From NCBI RefSeq assembly GCF_035222275.1, contig NC_085884.1, forward strand, positions 1,550,001-1,614,000: 64,000 nt of DNA, in the 5' to 3' direction. Under the pieces are notes generated by a model. The model had not been told where the DNA came from. It worked only from the letters and a program-made list of their open reading frames with translations, and did no database searches. Position numbers and translations under genes: made by a program. The DNA is from Podospora bellae-mahoneyi. Its lineage: Eukaryota > Ascomycota > Sordariomycetes > Sordariales > Podosporaceae. Positions 1-10,554 of this stretch are shown in pieces (the stretch's first letter is position 1; every line of letters starts with the position of its first letter).

Positions 1-1075
1 TTGAAGAGCTGTATCCAGTCTTCCGGAACATGGCTGCCAAAACAGGACTGAGAAGCTCCCCTACTACTCTGGGCATTGCCTACGACGGCTGGGGCCCGAA
101 CCCGAATGTTGGGGAAATCAACAAAATCATGGCGCTTGCGAGGTAGGAGACAGCCCGGAGGGTCTTTCAGTTTTGTTCGAGACAGCTAATGCATTTGGCA
201 GGGAGCTCAACGTATCAGTCATCACAACCCACTCCCTCCAAGGACCCTGGGGCTGTATGTGTTCCCCTTTCCACCCCCCTTATTTCAACCTCACTAACCC
301 CCCCTGCCATGAAACCTCAGTCAGCAACTCCCCCGAAGACATCCACGCCCTAAACTACCTCAACATCTCCACCCCCATCGTCTTCTCCCACGCCTCCTTC
401 CTCACCCCCACCGGCGCCGACCTGCTACGGTCCACCAACCAGTACGTCTCCATCACCCCCGAGTCAGAGATGCACTACGGCCAAACCCACCCAGTCGCCT
501 ACTCCATCCAGGACCAAGCCTCCCTCGGCATCGACACTCACATCACATTCAGCACCGACATCCTCACCCAAGCCCGCATCTGGCTTCAACAGGCGCGGTA
601 CGAGCGTTATCTTGACGTGCTCGAGCAGGGAAAGCTACCAGCTAGCAATCCCATGTCGGTCGAGCAGGCATTCCTGCTCGCTACTAGGAACGGGGCCCTG
701 GCGCTGAGACGTGATGATTTGGGTGGGATTTTTGTGGGTGGGAAGGCTGACTTGGTGGTGTGGGACGGGGATTCACCGGGGATGCTGGGGTGGATTGATC
801 CTGTTGCTGCTGTGATTCTTCATGCAAGTGTGGGTGATATTGAGGCTGTGTTGGTGGATGGGAAGTGGGTTAAGCGGGGGGGTAAGCTCGTCGCGCGGGG
901 CTGGCCCGAGGCGAGGGCGAGGTTTTTAAGGACGGCAAAGAGGCTTCAGGGGGTGTGGAGGGGTATGCCGTTGCCGGAGGCGCCGGCGGAGTTTAATGGG
1001 AGCCCGGTTGTGCACCCAGAGAGGGTGGATGTGGTTAGGGGGCCGGGGGATGGGTATGGGAATGTTTACATTTGA
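1..1075 (+). CDS. Amidohydrolase-family metal-dependent hydrolase, 3' part
   Basis: The gene enters from the left edge. Exon 1 (to 142) is open in frame from base 3. Intron 143-201 has a GTAGGA donor and a CTAAT branch site. Exon 202-254 is followed by intron 255-320, with a GTATGT donor, a CTAAC branch site and a length of 66 bases, so it does not break the frame and is easily missed. Exon 321-1075 ends in TGA. The visible part resembles the C-terminal half of the amidohydrolase/cytosine-deaminase superfamily barrel: SHASFL could carry a metal-binding His and FSTDI the metal-binding Asp, followed by the usual GGIFVGGKADLVVWD composite-sheet signature near the end. The N-terminal HxH metal site lies outside the window, so the substrate cannot be judged. 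Family fairly sure, specificity unknown. Confidence 0.8.
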
Positions 1076-1387
1076 GTCGTTACACTGAGTGGATGTACAG
1101 GTAGTCCTCGGGCCCAATCAACTGCAATAAAAAACGACGTGGGGTACAAGATGTGGGCTCGAGGCCAATCCCAAATGCATCAATGGAAATGTCAAAGGCG
1201 GGTCTGAGTTGGGGAACTAAACTCGAAGAAAGGAACAAAGGCTAGTGTGAATGTGGTGGCAAGTAGACAATGCTTTCATTCCTGTAGGTAGCCACAACTA
1301 AGACAACTTTTCTTCTTCTTTAAAACTTTACTTCATCTGCCAGGAAAACATGAACTCATCCCTAAAGTAACTGGCTCACTACCTACC
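1076..1387. other. Intergenic spacer
   Basis: No coding signal or repeat seen. It contains the amidohydrolase 3' flank and the region upstream of the broken coiled-coil gene. Confidence 0.5.
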
Positions 1388-2439
1388 TTGGTATCCGTCG
1401 TTGCCACGATGTCCGAATTGACCAAAAGGCTGGCGCATGAGAAGCTAGAAAAGCGCGGCGCCCCAGGTCTCGGTACAATTCCCGATTCACTTCCCGGACC
1501 AACTCGAGCACACAACGTGGAGATGCCTGAGCCGACCAACACTGTCCAAGATGGCATGGTAGATATCCAGACTCGCATGGCTATTCTGAGTGATCAGATC
1601 GAGAGCCTTCACAGTGACTCCGTCACGAGAACCATCCCAGGGGCCAAAGGGGCCAATACGGTCAGTGGAATAGCTCGACAGATGAACATAAACAATGTCT
1701 AACAGAACGCCTACCAGGTTCAGCCGAAAGCTACACCCCCTCCGCCCCCTCCAACCCCCGGCATTGACTCCCTCCCCACCCCTTGGCGAAGAACTCGGAA
1801 AAGAATTAGTCCCCGACAGTTAAGCATTTGCGAACAGAAATAGGCAAACTGCAATTGCAACAAGCTCATAATAAACGGTACAAGGCAACTTCGGCCGCTG
1901 AGATCGCCGGGCTGAACGATGAGCTCTACCGTTTACAGAAGGAATTTGATCCCCCTGCGATTTCAAAAAGCTGCGAGCGATCGCCAAATATCAGTCTTTC
2001 CAATTCAAACCAGCAAAATACGCGAGGAGAACGAACGTCTACAGCAGGAGTTGATCAAGCTAGAATTCAATATACAAGAGAGCTGTCGTCAAGCAACAAT
2101 CTGTCGGTCCCAAAACAAAGAGCTGCGTAAGGAGAATGAGCGTATCAACAAGGATTCAGACAACCTGCGATTGGATAGAGATGAGGGTCATCGACAACTA
2201 GTGTCTGAAAGAGACAGGCTGCGTGATGACATGGAGCGTTTGCAGAACGAATGGAATGCGGGGAGATGAGGTGAGACGGTTGAAGGATGAAATAAGAAAG
2301 ATTCAAGCCGACGAGGAGGAGTTGGAGCGCAACACAAATGCCATGCGTTCACAGCAAGTTGGGAGTGGAGCACAAGGAACGTCCCTTGGACCACAAACGC
2401 CCCATCGACCAACCTATGGAACACAGGGAACACACCAAG

Positions 2440-2530
2440 AAACGGCCTCGTATGGAACAAATTATGGAACAAACTATGGAACGAAGCAAGGAACGAATCA
2501 AGGAACGAATCAAGGAACAAATCAGGAACA
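2440..2530 (+). repeat. 12-base tandem repeat coding GTNQ/GTNY units
   Basis: Imperfect 12-base units of the form GGAACnAAnnAA follow each other (for example from 2466 to 2520). In frame they give Gly-Thr-Asn-Tyr and Gly-Thr-Asn-Gln repeats inside the broken coiled-coil gene. Confidence 0.8.
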
Positions 2531-2686
2531 GGCCAAGGACAATCCTACACAAGGCAGCAAGGAACAACCGAAGACAATCATACACAGCGCAGCAAGAGAG
2601 TTCCTATGGACTAACCCAAGGAACGCCGTAACCAGCACCTCAACAACCACCGCTCCAAGAAAACACCTCAGGCAGCGAACCAAGGA

Positions 2687-2905
2687 GTGTCCCAGGGAAC
2701 GAGCAAAGGACCATCTCAGGGAGCGAACGAAGAAAACCATCAGGGAGCGAACCAAGAAAACCCTCAGGGAGCGTTCCAAGGAAGATCTCAGGCAACGATC
2801 CAAGAAAGCCCCGAGGGAGCGATCCCAGGAACACCTCAGGGGGCGATCCATGAGATATCTCAGGGAGCGATCCAAGAAACACCTCAGGAAGCAATCCAAA
2901 GAACT
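2687..2905 (+). repeat. Imperfect repeat block coding SQGA/NQG units
   Basis: A loosely repeating motif, CAGGGAGCGAnCCAAGAAA and variants, recurs about nine times. In the frame starting at 2687 it encodes SQGA, NQENPQGA, IQETPQEA-like units. It belongs to the same low-complexity domain as the repeat at 2440-2530 but lies in a different frame, which supports at least one indel between the two blocks. Confidence 0.75.
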
Positions 2906-4279
2906 CTCCAAGTACCGCCGGCAGTTGAAGACAACAGAAGTCCTGCCGAGACACAAGACTTGCTGCGCAAGATCGAAAGACTACATACCTAGAGGGACAA
3001 CGCAGAGCACGAAGTAGCTCGCCTACAGTCACAAAATCAAGCTGCTGAGTTTTATAATCAAGAATTAGAGGCCAAATTCGAACGTTTAGAACAATAACTA
3101 GCGGCCGAACGATCAAGGCCGCCTGCTGGAGTCGAGGGAGGTTCCCAAATGACACCCGACGTTGACAAACTAAACCGCGCAATCCCAAATCTACAGAAGC
3201 AATTATCCGTCGAGAGAGAGGAGAGGTGCTGAAGGAAGCTCAATGGCAGTTCAGAATTCAGGAACTGCAGGATGAAATCAACAGTCTTCGGGACAACGAG
3301 CACGAAAGCATCAGCACCAGCTCCCCTCAACCTGAACCTGGCACGACAAGTGTCAACCGGGTCACTGACCAAGAGTTTATTAGCCGTTTCGTAAACCTGC
3401 GGGAGGATATCGACAAAGTGATCTGAAACAGGGTTTGGTGCGACCTCGAGTCGCCGGCGGTTCTCAACGACCAAGAACAGCAGGATGAATACATGCCAAC
3501 TCTCTACATCCACGAAGGCTGTGACTCGCAGGCAGCCTTGGATCGAATCAACACGTAACGTTCGACGTGGTATGAGAAGCTGTTGGATGCCATTTTCAGC
3601 AGAGAAACTTACGGGCTCGAGGGTATCACAATCGAGTCTGAATCTTCAAACCAGCCGCGTTATGTGGAGTCGGGCTTGGAGGCATTTGAACGTCTTGTCA
3701 GCTCGTATAATGGTATGCCTCTTTGTCCCTTGCATTCCATGTCTTTGAATCAAACAACGCTTTCTGTCTAGTTGACCCAGAAAAAGTCCAAGCCTGGCGT
3801 AGTGCCACCGTCGCCTGCGTGGGTCAATGTCAGGTGAAGCCAGCGACCCTCAACACAGCTTTCAATACACTCATGGCTGTTTCCAGGCCAGTTATCAGTT
3901 CTTCTTTGACCCAGGAGGCGGGGGGAGACTTGACACGGGCCGTCTGGACCCTTGCCGACGACGCCTTCGGGCTCAAGTTGAAGATGCGCATGTACATTCC
4001 AGAATGCCACATAAAAGAATTTTATGAGGACGACGAGAGACCGTATATGGTTCGGGACCATGACTGGGTAAACCAGTGGCTATCGTGGGTGCTAATGATG
4101 AGCGGCTGCTGACGGAGAGAGATGAGGAGATTTCATACATGATCTTTGATGCCTTGACGAAGGGATGGGACGATGTGTTGGTGAAGGCACACGTTGCCGT
4201 TACTGGTGGAAACGTACAGGCGTCAGAGCCAGAGCCTGCTGCTCGTGATCTACGAGAAGACGACAATTATGACGACTGA

Positions 4280-5183
4280 AAACATATGCACGTAACGTAG
4301 TTGGCAGGAAGTTCTTGTTCCCAATAGATTTGGAGATGGCGCAACTTTTGCCCTTTATTGCTGCTCGCCAACAGTTGTGCATTACATGCTCAGAACAGTG
4401 CTTTATCGTCCTGTTTGGCGAGAAGCGATGCCCTATTCCCATTCGTAAATACCTGAGTATTCCCTAAATTGCTGATGACACACTCACACCACCCTTTCAA
4501 AAGGACCACCCATGGCCAATCTTATCAGCCAAGTCCGCCAAGTCTCAGGGCTGAACGCCAATCTCCTCACGGCTTGTCCCGTACTTTATGCTTGATGAAC
4601 CTTATGCTGGGTCAGTATCTGTCCGCGGAGGATACCGTCCAGTCCACCTAGGCACTTCCTCGTTCGGTGTTTGTATCTGATGCCTGTGCCGCCCGCCACT
4701 TCTCACTTGACAGGGTCGATCATCAGCCTTTACGGCATCAAACTCAGGACATGAGTAAGCACCCACTGCAGCATGCATGTCAACACATCTCGGAGGGGTG
4801 GTTTCATTGGTCTGACAAAATCCCTGATGCTCACATCTTCTTGTGTGGCTTTCTCCAAGTGCATCTGGATTGTCTAAACCTGTCTTGGGGGTCGGAGTGA
4901 TGGCGGTGGTTATTTTGGACGAAATATATTGGTCAGCTCGTAGAGTAGGCAGGAGGTTTCTTCAGCTGAGCAGGTAGTGGTGGTCTTGTCAGTGCTTACA
5001 TAGCTACTTGAGCCTCCCACGATGTCAATTTCAAGGGATTCAGTTCTTCTTTTGTTTCTTCTCAGTTGGATAATCTGCAAAGAGCGCCTGATCTGGCAAC
5101 CCGCGTGTTTCGGCACTTGCATCGAACCGACACACCTACCTACCCGACAGCTTGGGAAGGATTCTCAGATCTACCCGCCCGCT
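4280..5183. other. Intergenic spacer
   Basis: Only short random open frames. Nothing supported as a gene. The last part (5022-5183) is open in the frame of the next gene and starts with an ATG at 5022, so the membrane-protein gene could start there; I regard it as leader. Confidence 0.45.
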
Positions 5184-6093
5184 ATGGACCAACGAGAGAA
5201 AGCTCCCTTCTTGGCCAGCTCCAGGGACATGGAGGAAGCAGCGCAACATGCTGACTCCACCCAGCCGCAACAACAACACCGCTGTGGCCTAAGGAGCACC
5301 GTTCGCATCCTAGGAGCAACAACCTGCCTCCTCGTCTTCCTCCTCCACATCCTCCTCCAAGTCCCGCTAACCACCACCAGCACCACCACCACCACCCTCC
5401 AGCCCCATCACCACCATGCCTCCAAACCCCCCCGATCCATCACCCACCCCACCATCAAAAAGCGCATCCCGGGCGAACACGTCGTCCTAGCCGACTGCCG
5501 CGACCGCAAAAACGTCGTCTCCTCCCAGATGGCCTACTACGTCGGCGACCCTGGCCCCATCCCCGGCGACGTCGCCATAGTAGAGACACCCCCCGGTCAA
5601 ACCGCCCTCTGGATCAACACCGAGACCTCTGCCCTCTTCTACAACAGCAACGTCACCTTCACCGCCTGGCTCGGCCCCAAGGTAGGCGACGGGCAGTTTG
5701 CCGGGACGGGTGACAACGGCTACGGGAATTTTACTTGTTGGCAGAGGTTCAAGTTTGATCTGTATCGCTACAACAATGATACGATTTGCTCGGGGGTGTA
5801 TGCTTGTAATCATGATGTTATGCCTGGTTGGTATCCCCTCCCCCACCCCCCATCCCATCTTGATGATTTTCGGGAAGTGTACTGATGGGGTTGGGTTTCA
5901 GCGGTGTTGCCTACTCCCGGGGCGGGTTCGAATCCGGGGGCGGGGGCCGGGGCGGCTCCGGAGACGGCCCCAAGCGGCGGCCTCCCACAGGGAGCAATGA
6001 TAGGGATCATTGTCGCCGTTGTCGGGTCAGTGCTTTTTGGGATTGCAATGGGGGTTTTTTGGTGGTACTGGCGGCGGACAAGACAGCGGCAGC

Positions 6094-6125
<32 letters not shown>

Positions 6126-6605
6126 GGGGACGAGTCACCTGAGCCAAAGACGGAGAATAATGAAGCGTCACTTCCGCCGCCGACATATGCCTCGGCTGTT
6201 TTGCCTCAGTCGCCGGCTGCTGCGCCCAAGTTTGAGCTTGCGCCGGGGACGCTGTATGAGATGGATGGGCAGTGGTACCGCGTGGAAATGGCGACTGATA
6301 ATTCGAGGTATGAGATGGATGCGCAGAGTGTCAAGAAAGGGGGTGGGGTTGCGAGTGAGGAGGTGGAAAATGAGGAGGGGGAGAGTCCGACTAGTTCTGT
6401 GGAGGGGAGTAGTCTGTCAGCGATGACGAGGGGTGATACTGTGAGTTCTGTCAACTCGCCGGTTTTGACGCCGGTGAATGCCGAGGGGAGGGTTGTGTCG
6501 CCGCCTGTGGCCGGGATGCCGGTGCCGGTGTTGGTTCCTATTCCTGGGCCTGGTGCAGATGATAATGCTGAGAGTGAGGCTCATGGAAATACTGGGTCTG
6601 GTTGA
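5184..6605 (+). CDS. Membrane protein with two transmembrane helices and Gln-rich cytosolic linker
   Basis: Exons 5184-5826 and 5902-6605; the 75-base intron (GTTGGT donor, TTTCAG acceptor) contains an in-frame stop, which proves it must be removed. The protein is about 448 residues. An N-terminal hydrophobic segment (ILGATTCLLVFLLHILLQV) is a likely signal anchor. A Thr/His-rich stretch and a cysteine-containing domain of roughly 130 residues with possible N-glycosylation sites (NVTF, NFTC, NDTI) follow. A strong second helix (IGIIVAVVGSVLFGIAMGVF) ends in a basic stop-transfer and a poly-Gln run. The C-terminal tail is Ser/Pro/Val-rich and acidic. Family not recognised; the layout resembles fungal cell-surface proteins with a single membrane exit. 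An upstream ATG at 5022 would add 54 residues. A damaged second copy of its 3' end lies at 12289-12608. Confidence 0.75.
6092..6125 (+). repeat. (AAC)n/(CAA)n microsatellite coding poly-Gln
   Basis: About eleven CAA units give the poly-Gln run directly after the second transmembrane helix of the membrane protein. The number is likely to vary between strains. Confidence 0.9.
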
Positions 6606-6755
6606 TAATGGAAGGCTTGTGTCATTGGGATGGGGAGTACTCAGGTAGCTAAAAATGAAAATAGGGATCTTGACACCTGCAGAGCACTAACGACATGGAC
6701 CGTTTCCAGGGCAGACGAGATTACCTTGTCTTTCAGTCCACCTGCTCGAAATTGT

Positions 6756-9214
6756 TTACTTCGATTCCTCCAATAGTTCAACTACAGCATTCTGCCTCTT
6801 TTTGACGGCCTTCTCTAGAGGAGTTTGGCTGTCTTTGCCACCACAAAGCAATTTATCTGCGCCGCGAGCCAGCAAGAGGCGAATAACGTCAGCATAACCT
6901 CCTCCCGCGGCTCCAAAGAGGGCTGTTCTGTGCGACTCGTCCTGTGCGTTGACCTTGGCCCCCTTCAATAGCAACCCCCTGTCTGTATCAAACCTCCCAG
7001 CCCAAGAAGCCCAGCGCAAAGGCGTGCTCCCACGCTAGTTCTTAGCAGCGACCTCGGCACCGCGTTCAAGGAGGAGCTTGATCATGGACACATCTCCTGC
7101 GTGTGCAAAGATATGCAACGCCGTCTCGTTGCGGCGAACCCTGATGGAAACAGGCACGCCAATCTCCAGCAGCTTGCGCACAGTGTTCCGATAGCCTAGC
7201 TGCGCCGTGTCGATCAACGCTGCCTGCATGTGTGTGAGGGGGATCACGAGATGGTCAGAGTTCCCCAAGGTGAGCATCTTGAACAAGAACTCAAACTCCT
7301 TGTTGCGCAGCCACCACGCTCGGCAAAAGTCCAAGGTTGTTCCTTTTGATCACCAGGTGCAGCATGTCCTTTGCCTGCGGCTACTCGGACTCCTGCCATG
7401 CAAGCTGGTGGATATCGAAACAGTCTAGAGATGTCCCCGCAAGCGCGTGGAAGACTGTATAGCCAGTCATGTTGCCGTCGGACCTCTGACACAGCTGCAT
7501 GCGGCAGGCTGAGATCTCGGCAGGGCAGTGGATCCTGCATAAGGACATGATCAAGACGACCTCCTTGGGCCCGAACGGGGTGGACATCGCGGCCAGCAGC
7601 GGAAGGTGCTACGTGAAGAAGTATGAGACGACTTATGACACGGTCTTTACGTCGGTGTGGTGTGCGAGGGCTCTCCTTGGTGATGATGCGGTGCAAAATG
7701 GCACCGACAACCCGTATGTCGCCCTTGGAGGACCACTTTGTCACACGGCAAAGGCCAACCACCTGCAACCACGACCAACAACACTGTCGATACCACCGTA
7801 AGGAGGGGTAACTGCAAGTTGTGAGCCTCTCGTTCAAAGTGAGGCAGACAATCAGAAGCAGGGCGGTTATCAAAGGAAGCCCACTGGCCCAGTAGGATAT
7901 TGAAGGACTTGGCGATGGCCTGAGGCCAACTAGAGCACGGGCCACGCGAGGGAGGATAAAATACGCGTTTGGAAACACCAAGACTGTATCTCTTCTTCTT
8001 CTTTTCAGTATCACGCTCTTCGAGGCCATCAAAGATTATTAGTTGGAATTGAACTATGAGTTCCAAGCCCTGATATTACAGCCCTTGTCACACACTTGGT
8101 AATGCGGCCTTCGAAACGCTCCGACTGCTCGGCTATTTCCTGCGCTGAATGTCGGTCATCGCATCCTAGAGAAAAAGCTCTGGGAAGACTGGTATGAATT
8201 AGCCTTACCGGTGCCCAATAAACTCTTGTACCTGCATGGCTTGTTGGTAGCGCGCCGCCATCCTCCAGCTGACAAGAAGTTCCAGAGTCCCCGAGCCTGG
8301 TGACCAGATCGACTTCCACCGAGTTTCGGAGTGCGATCAGAACTTTGAAGATGCAGTTAGGCCCCGTTCGAGCTCTGATGGGAGCGAAAGAAGCCGGCCA
8401 AGGGAGCTCACCGTTTCCTGGTTTTACATACCGGTGCAGAATGGTGTGCCACCCTGACGGGAAGCTAGTGTATCCATGGAGAGAGCCGTTGTTCCGAGTT
8501 GCCACGAGTCCGTAATGGCAGCGTGACAAAGCTGATCCCAAAGCCTCGACAAAAGTCCAAGCCACATTGTCTGGAAACATCACACTGTCAAAAGCCGGCA
8601 AGGACCGGGAAGTTAGCCGCAAAAAACGGGCAGAGCGACGAGCTTCATGGCGGCATGACTCACGTGTTCTTTTCCAGAGTTGCCTCCAGTTCCTTGAATT
8701 GACAGAACCCGACGTATATCCCCATCTTGGTGTCGCTGAATTCGTGATGAATATATTGGATAATACGGGGATGGTCCAATGTCATGTAGCCACAAAGCTC
8801 CATATCTGTGTCCCGTATATGCTTCTCGCGTGCCCTCTACTGTATCTATGGGGGAAACCGAATGACCTCTTTGGCAAAGTTTTAGAGCTCATCTCCGTCA
8901 GCGACCATCGTCACGCAACCACACGAGGCGACACGAACGTTATGGCACGGCGTGCATTCTACCCAAAATACATCCCCATAGGCGCCCCTCCCCATCATAT
9001 CCCCGGTCTTGGTGCTGCTGGTGAACTCATGGGGATAGCAGCGCCCGTCGGTCCGAGGGTAGTATCTGATCATGGCTTTGCTTCCATCGTCGGTCAGTTT
9101 CGCGCCAGAGCGCGAGGATCCATCCTCTGTTGTCTCAGTGTCTCTTACGAAGCGTCGGAAGGGTAGCTCGCTATCAATACCATTGACCGTTGATAGCGGC
9201 CCCTTTTCATTCAT
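6756..9214 (-). pseudogene. Decayed protein-kinase plus ankyrin-repeat gene
   Basis: Read right to left. A start at 9214 opens a 110-residue segment with a kinase glycine loop (GRGAYGDVF). The same frame continues through three stops near 8880 and 8835 into EHP-like and DHPRIIQYIH kinase sequence (about 8780-8660), then a GTGAGT donor. After an 8690-8610 intron-like gap, 8622-8220 carries VEALGSALSRCHYGL, a catalytic loop changed to HRYVKPGN (normally HRD), DSG in place of DFG, and HAGTRVYWAP (APE region). After badly broken sequence, two ankyrin blocks appear at 7334-7038 and 7034-6756. They are in one frame but split by a TAG at 7037-7035 where family spacing suggests a Trp or Gln codon. 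Loss of HRD and DFG plus many stops mark it as a dead copy. It is the mirror-image neighbour of the kinase-ankyrin relic at 10555-12073. Confidence 0.75.
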
Positions 9215-9483
9215 GGTTAGCGTCGATTGGATTGTCTCCACGTAGTGAAACGGGCGCCTACCTACCTACCCACCTGGAAAGGTACGTGACCTGTGTGATC
9301 GTCGAGATGAGACCCTTTTCTGGAGCTGCAGAACTTGTGTGCTTTGATGATCGGTTCCTTTGTTTTTTTCCTTATACGTCTATTTTGCCTCTCAGGTAGG
9401 CTGTATTAGTTTCTTCCTCGCCTGGCTCTTCCATGGGCCTTTCTTCTCCTTCATCGGTAAGATGAGTTGGTACGCTCCAAGCA

Positions 9484-10493
9484 ATGGCCGAGAGAGCTTT
9501 CGCTGCTGTCTCCTTGAGCTTCCAGCTCTGTACTGGCTGTATATAAGGCAAGTACTAGCCCTAATTCTCATCTCGGGACTCCCAGATTAGTGGATGGCTG
9601 ACGGTGGCAGACCGGAAGGCTCAGTGCGTTGCTGGCGTTGCTGAAGCATAGCAAAAACACACGGCTTTCCAATGCGGCGCAGAGCCTCGGCTATCTTCGA
9701 GAGGACATCTCCTCTGAGACGACCAGAAAGGGGACCCGCGACTACCGCTATGGCTTCGTCTTTGCCAAGCCCAGGAGGCTTTGATTCGGGAGCCCGGCCG
9801 ACGTGTCTGCGGGGGTTCCTCTTGATGGACACCCAGGCGCCTCTGAGCATGCCCAGTCTGGCAGACAGGGCGGCCCTGGCCCTCGCACTGGCCGAGAGCT
9901 TGAATCGGCTACACGCTGTGAATTGTCTGCACAAGGGGTTGCGAAACCACAATGTTATGTTCCTTCCCCGACGCTCACAGTGGCACACCGGGGGCCGTAT
10001 TTTGACAGCCAGTCATCTCTGGGTTTGAGCTCGCCCAGCCCCGGTTTGAGCCAAGCTGGACATCGCCCAGCTGGCCGAATCCTGCTCACGACCTCTACAA
10101 GCATCCGCGCGTGCAAGCAGACTCTGGCCGAAGAGCCGGAGACAGCGAGCAAGGCTCCGAGTCGTACAGGAAGGAGCACGACATCTACGCCCTCGGTGTG
10201 ATTCGGGTTGAGATTGCGTGCTGGCAGCCCGTCCATGCCATTCTGCGGGTTGACCTAGAGCAGGCAAGTCTTAGGGACACAATGTCTGTGAAGAGACGTC
10301 TGTTGGAGCCCCTGTTCTTCAAAGGGTTCGATTTAACATGGGGGGCACTGTGTGCTATGTGACTAAGGCCTGCCTTAGTGGTTTGGATCTCCCAGAGCCG
10401 GGACTCGGCGAAGTCGACCTTGAGAGAGACATGTCCGTTCAAGAGCGTTTCTATTCGGAAGTTGTCCAAGAATTGAAGTTACTCCATGTGTAG
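9484..10493 (+). pseudogene. Decayed HeLo-type incompatibility protein (HeLo start plus kinase-like C-terminal domain)
   Basis: The ATG at 9484 opens with MAERAFAAVSLSFQLCTGC, which reads like the first helix of a HeLo (prion-inhibition/cell-death) domain, then hits a stop. Further on, pieces of the kinase-like C-terminal domain found with such fungal proteins are clear but spread over three frames: LGYLREDISSETTRK (about 9690), LADRAALALALAESLNRLH and LHKGLRNHNVMF (9860-9960), YKHPRV then SYRKEHDIYALGVI (10096-10200), and CYVTKACLSGLDLPE to the end (10355-10493). The last frame change falls in a run of six G at 10341-10346. The total length of 1 kb is about half that of intact relatives, so the middle is deleted as well as shifted. 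In intact relatives the HeLo part forms membrane-active bundles in heterokaryon incompatibility; this copy is not expected to work. Confidence 0.7.
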
Positions 10494-10554
10494 GGGGGAC
10501 ATTATTAGCTAAGCTACCCACCTATTTAGACAAAATATCACTGTCCAGGTACTT

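Larger units (their letters stand above)
1388..4279 (+). pseudogene. Broken coiled-coil protein gene with Gln/Gly/Thr-rich repeats
   Basis: I do not recognise the family. Coding character runs through the whole stretch but switches frame repeatedly. A start at 1388 or 1409 opens a first exon; a good intron follows (donor 1661; acceptor 1717 or 1824). Coiled-coil segments follow at about 1828-1950 and 1960-2269, a low-complexity block (NQGT/QGT units, then SQGA/NQG units) at about 2370-2950, more coiled coil to 3426, and a globular C-terminal part from about 3430. Frame changes occur near 1940 (C run), 2265 (G run), between 2560 and 2690, and near 3220, none explained by GT-AG introns. In-frame stops lie at 2990, 3095, 3424 and 3556; the CAG/CAA-to-TAG/TAA type changes fit RIP. 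The 3' end still has two good introns, 3713-3780 and 4068-4117, that keep the frame to the TGA at 4277. It is either a pseudogene or a gene read with indel errors. Confidence 0.65.

Noticed and set aside
2522-3188. Leu/Phe/Ser-rich minus-strand frames opposite the repeat block
   Set aside because: They mirror the low-complexity repeats; no independent features.
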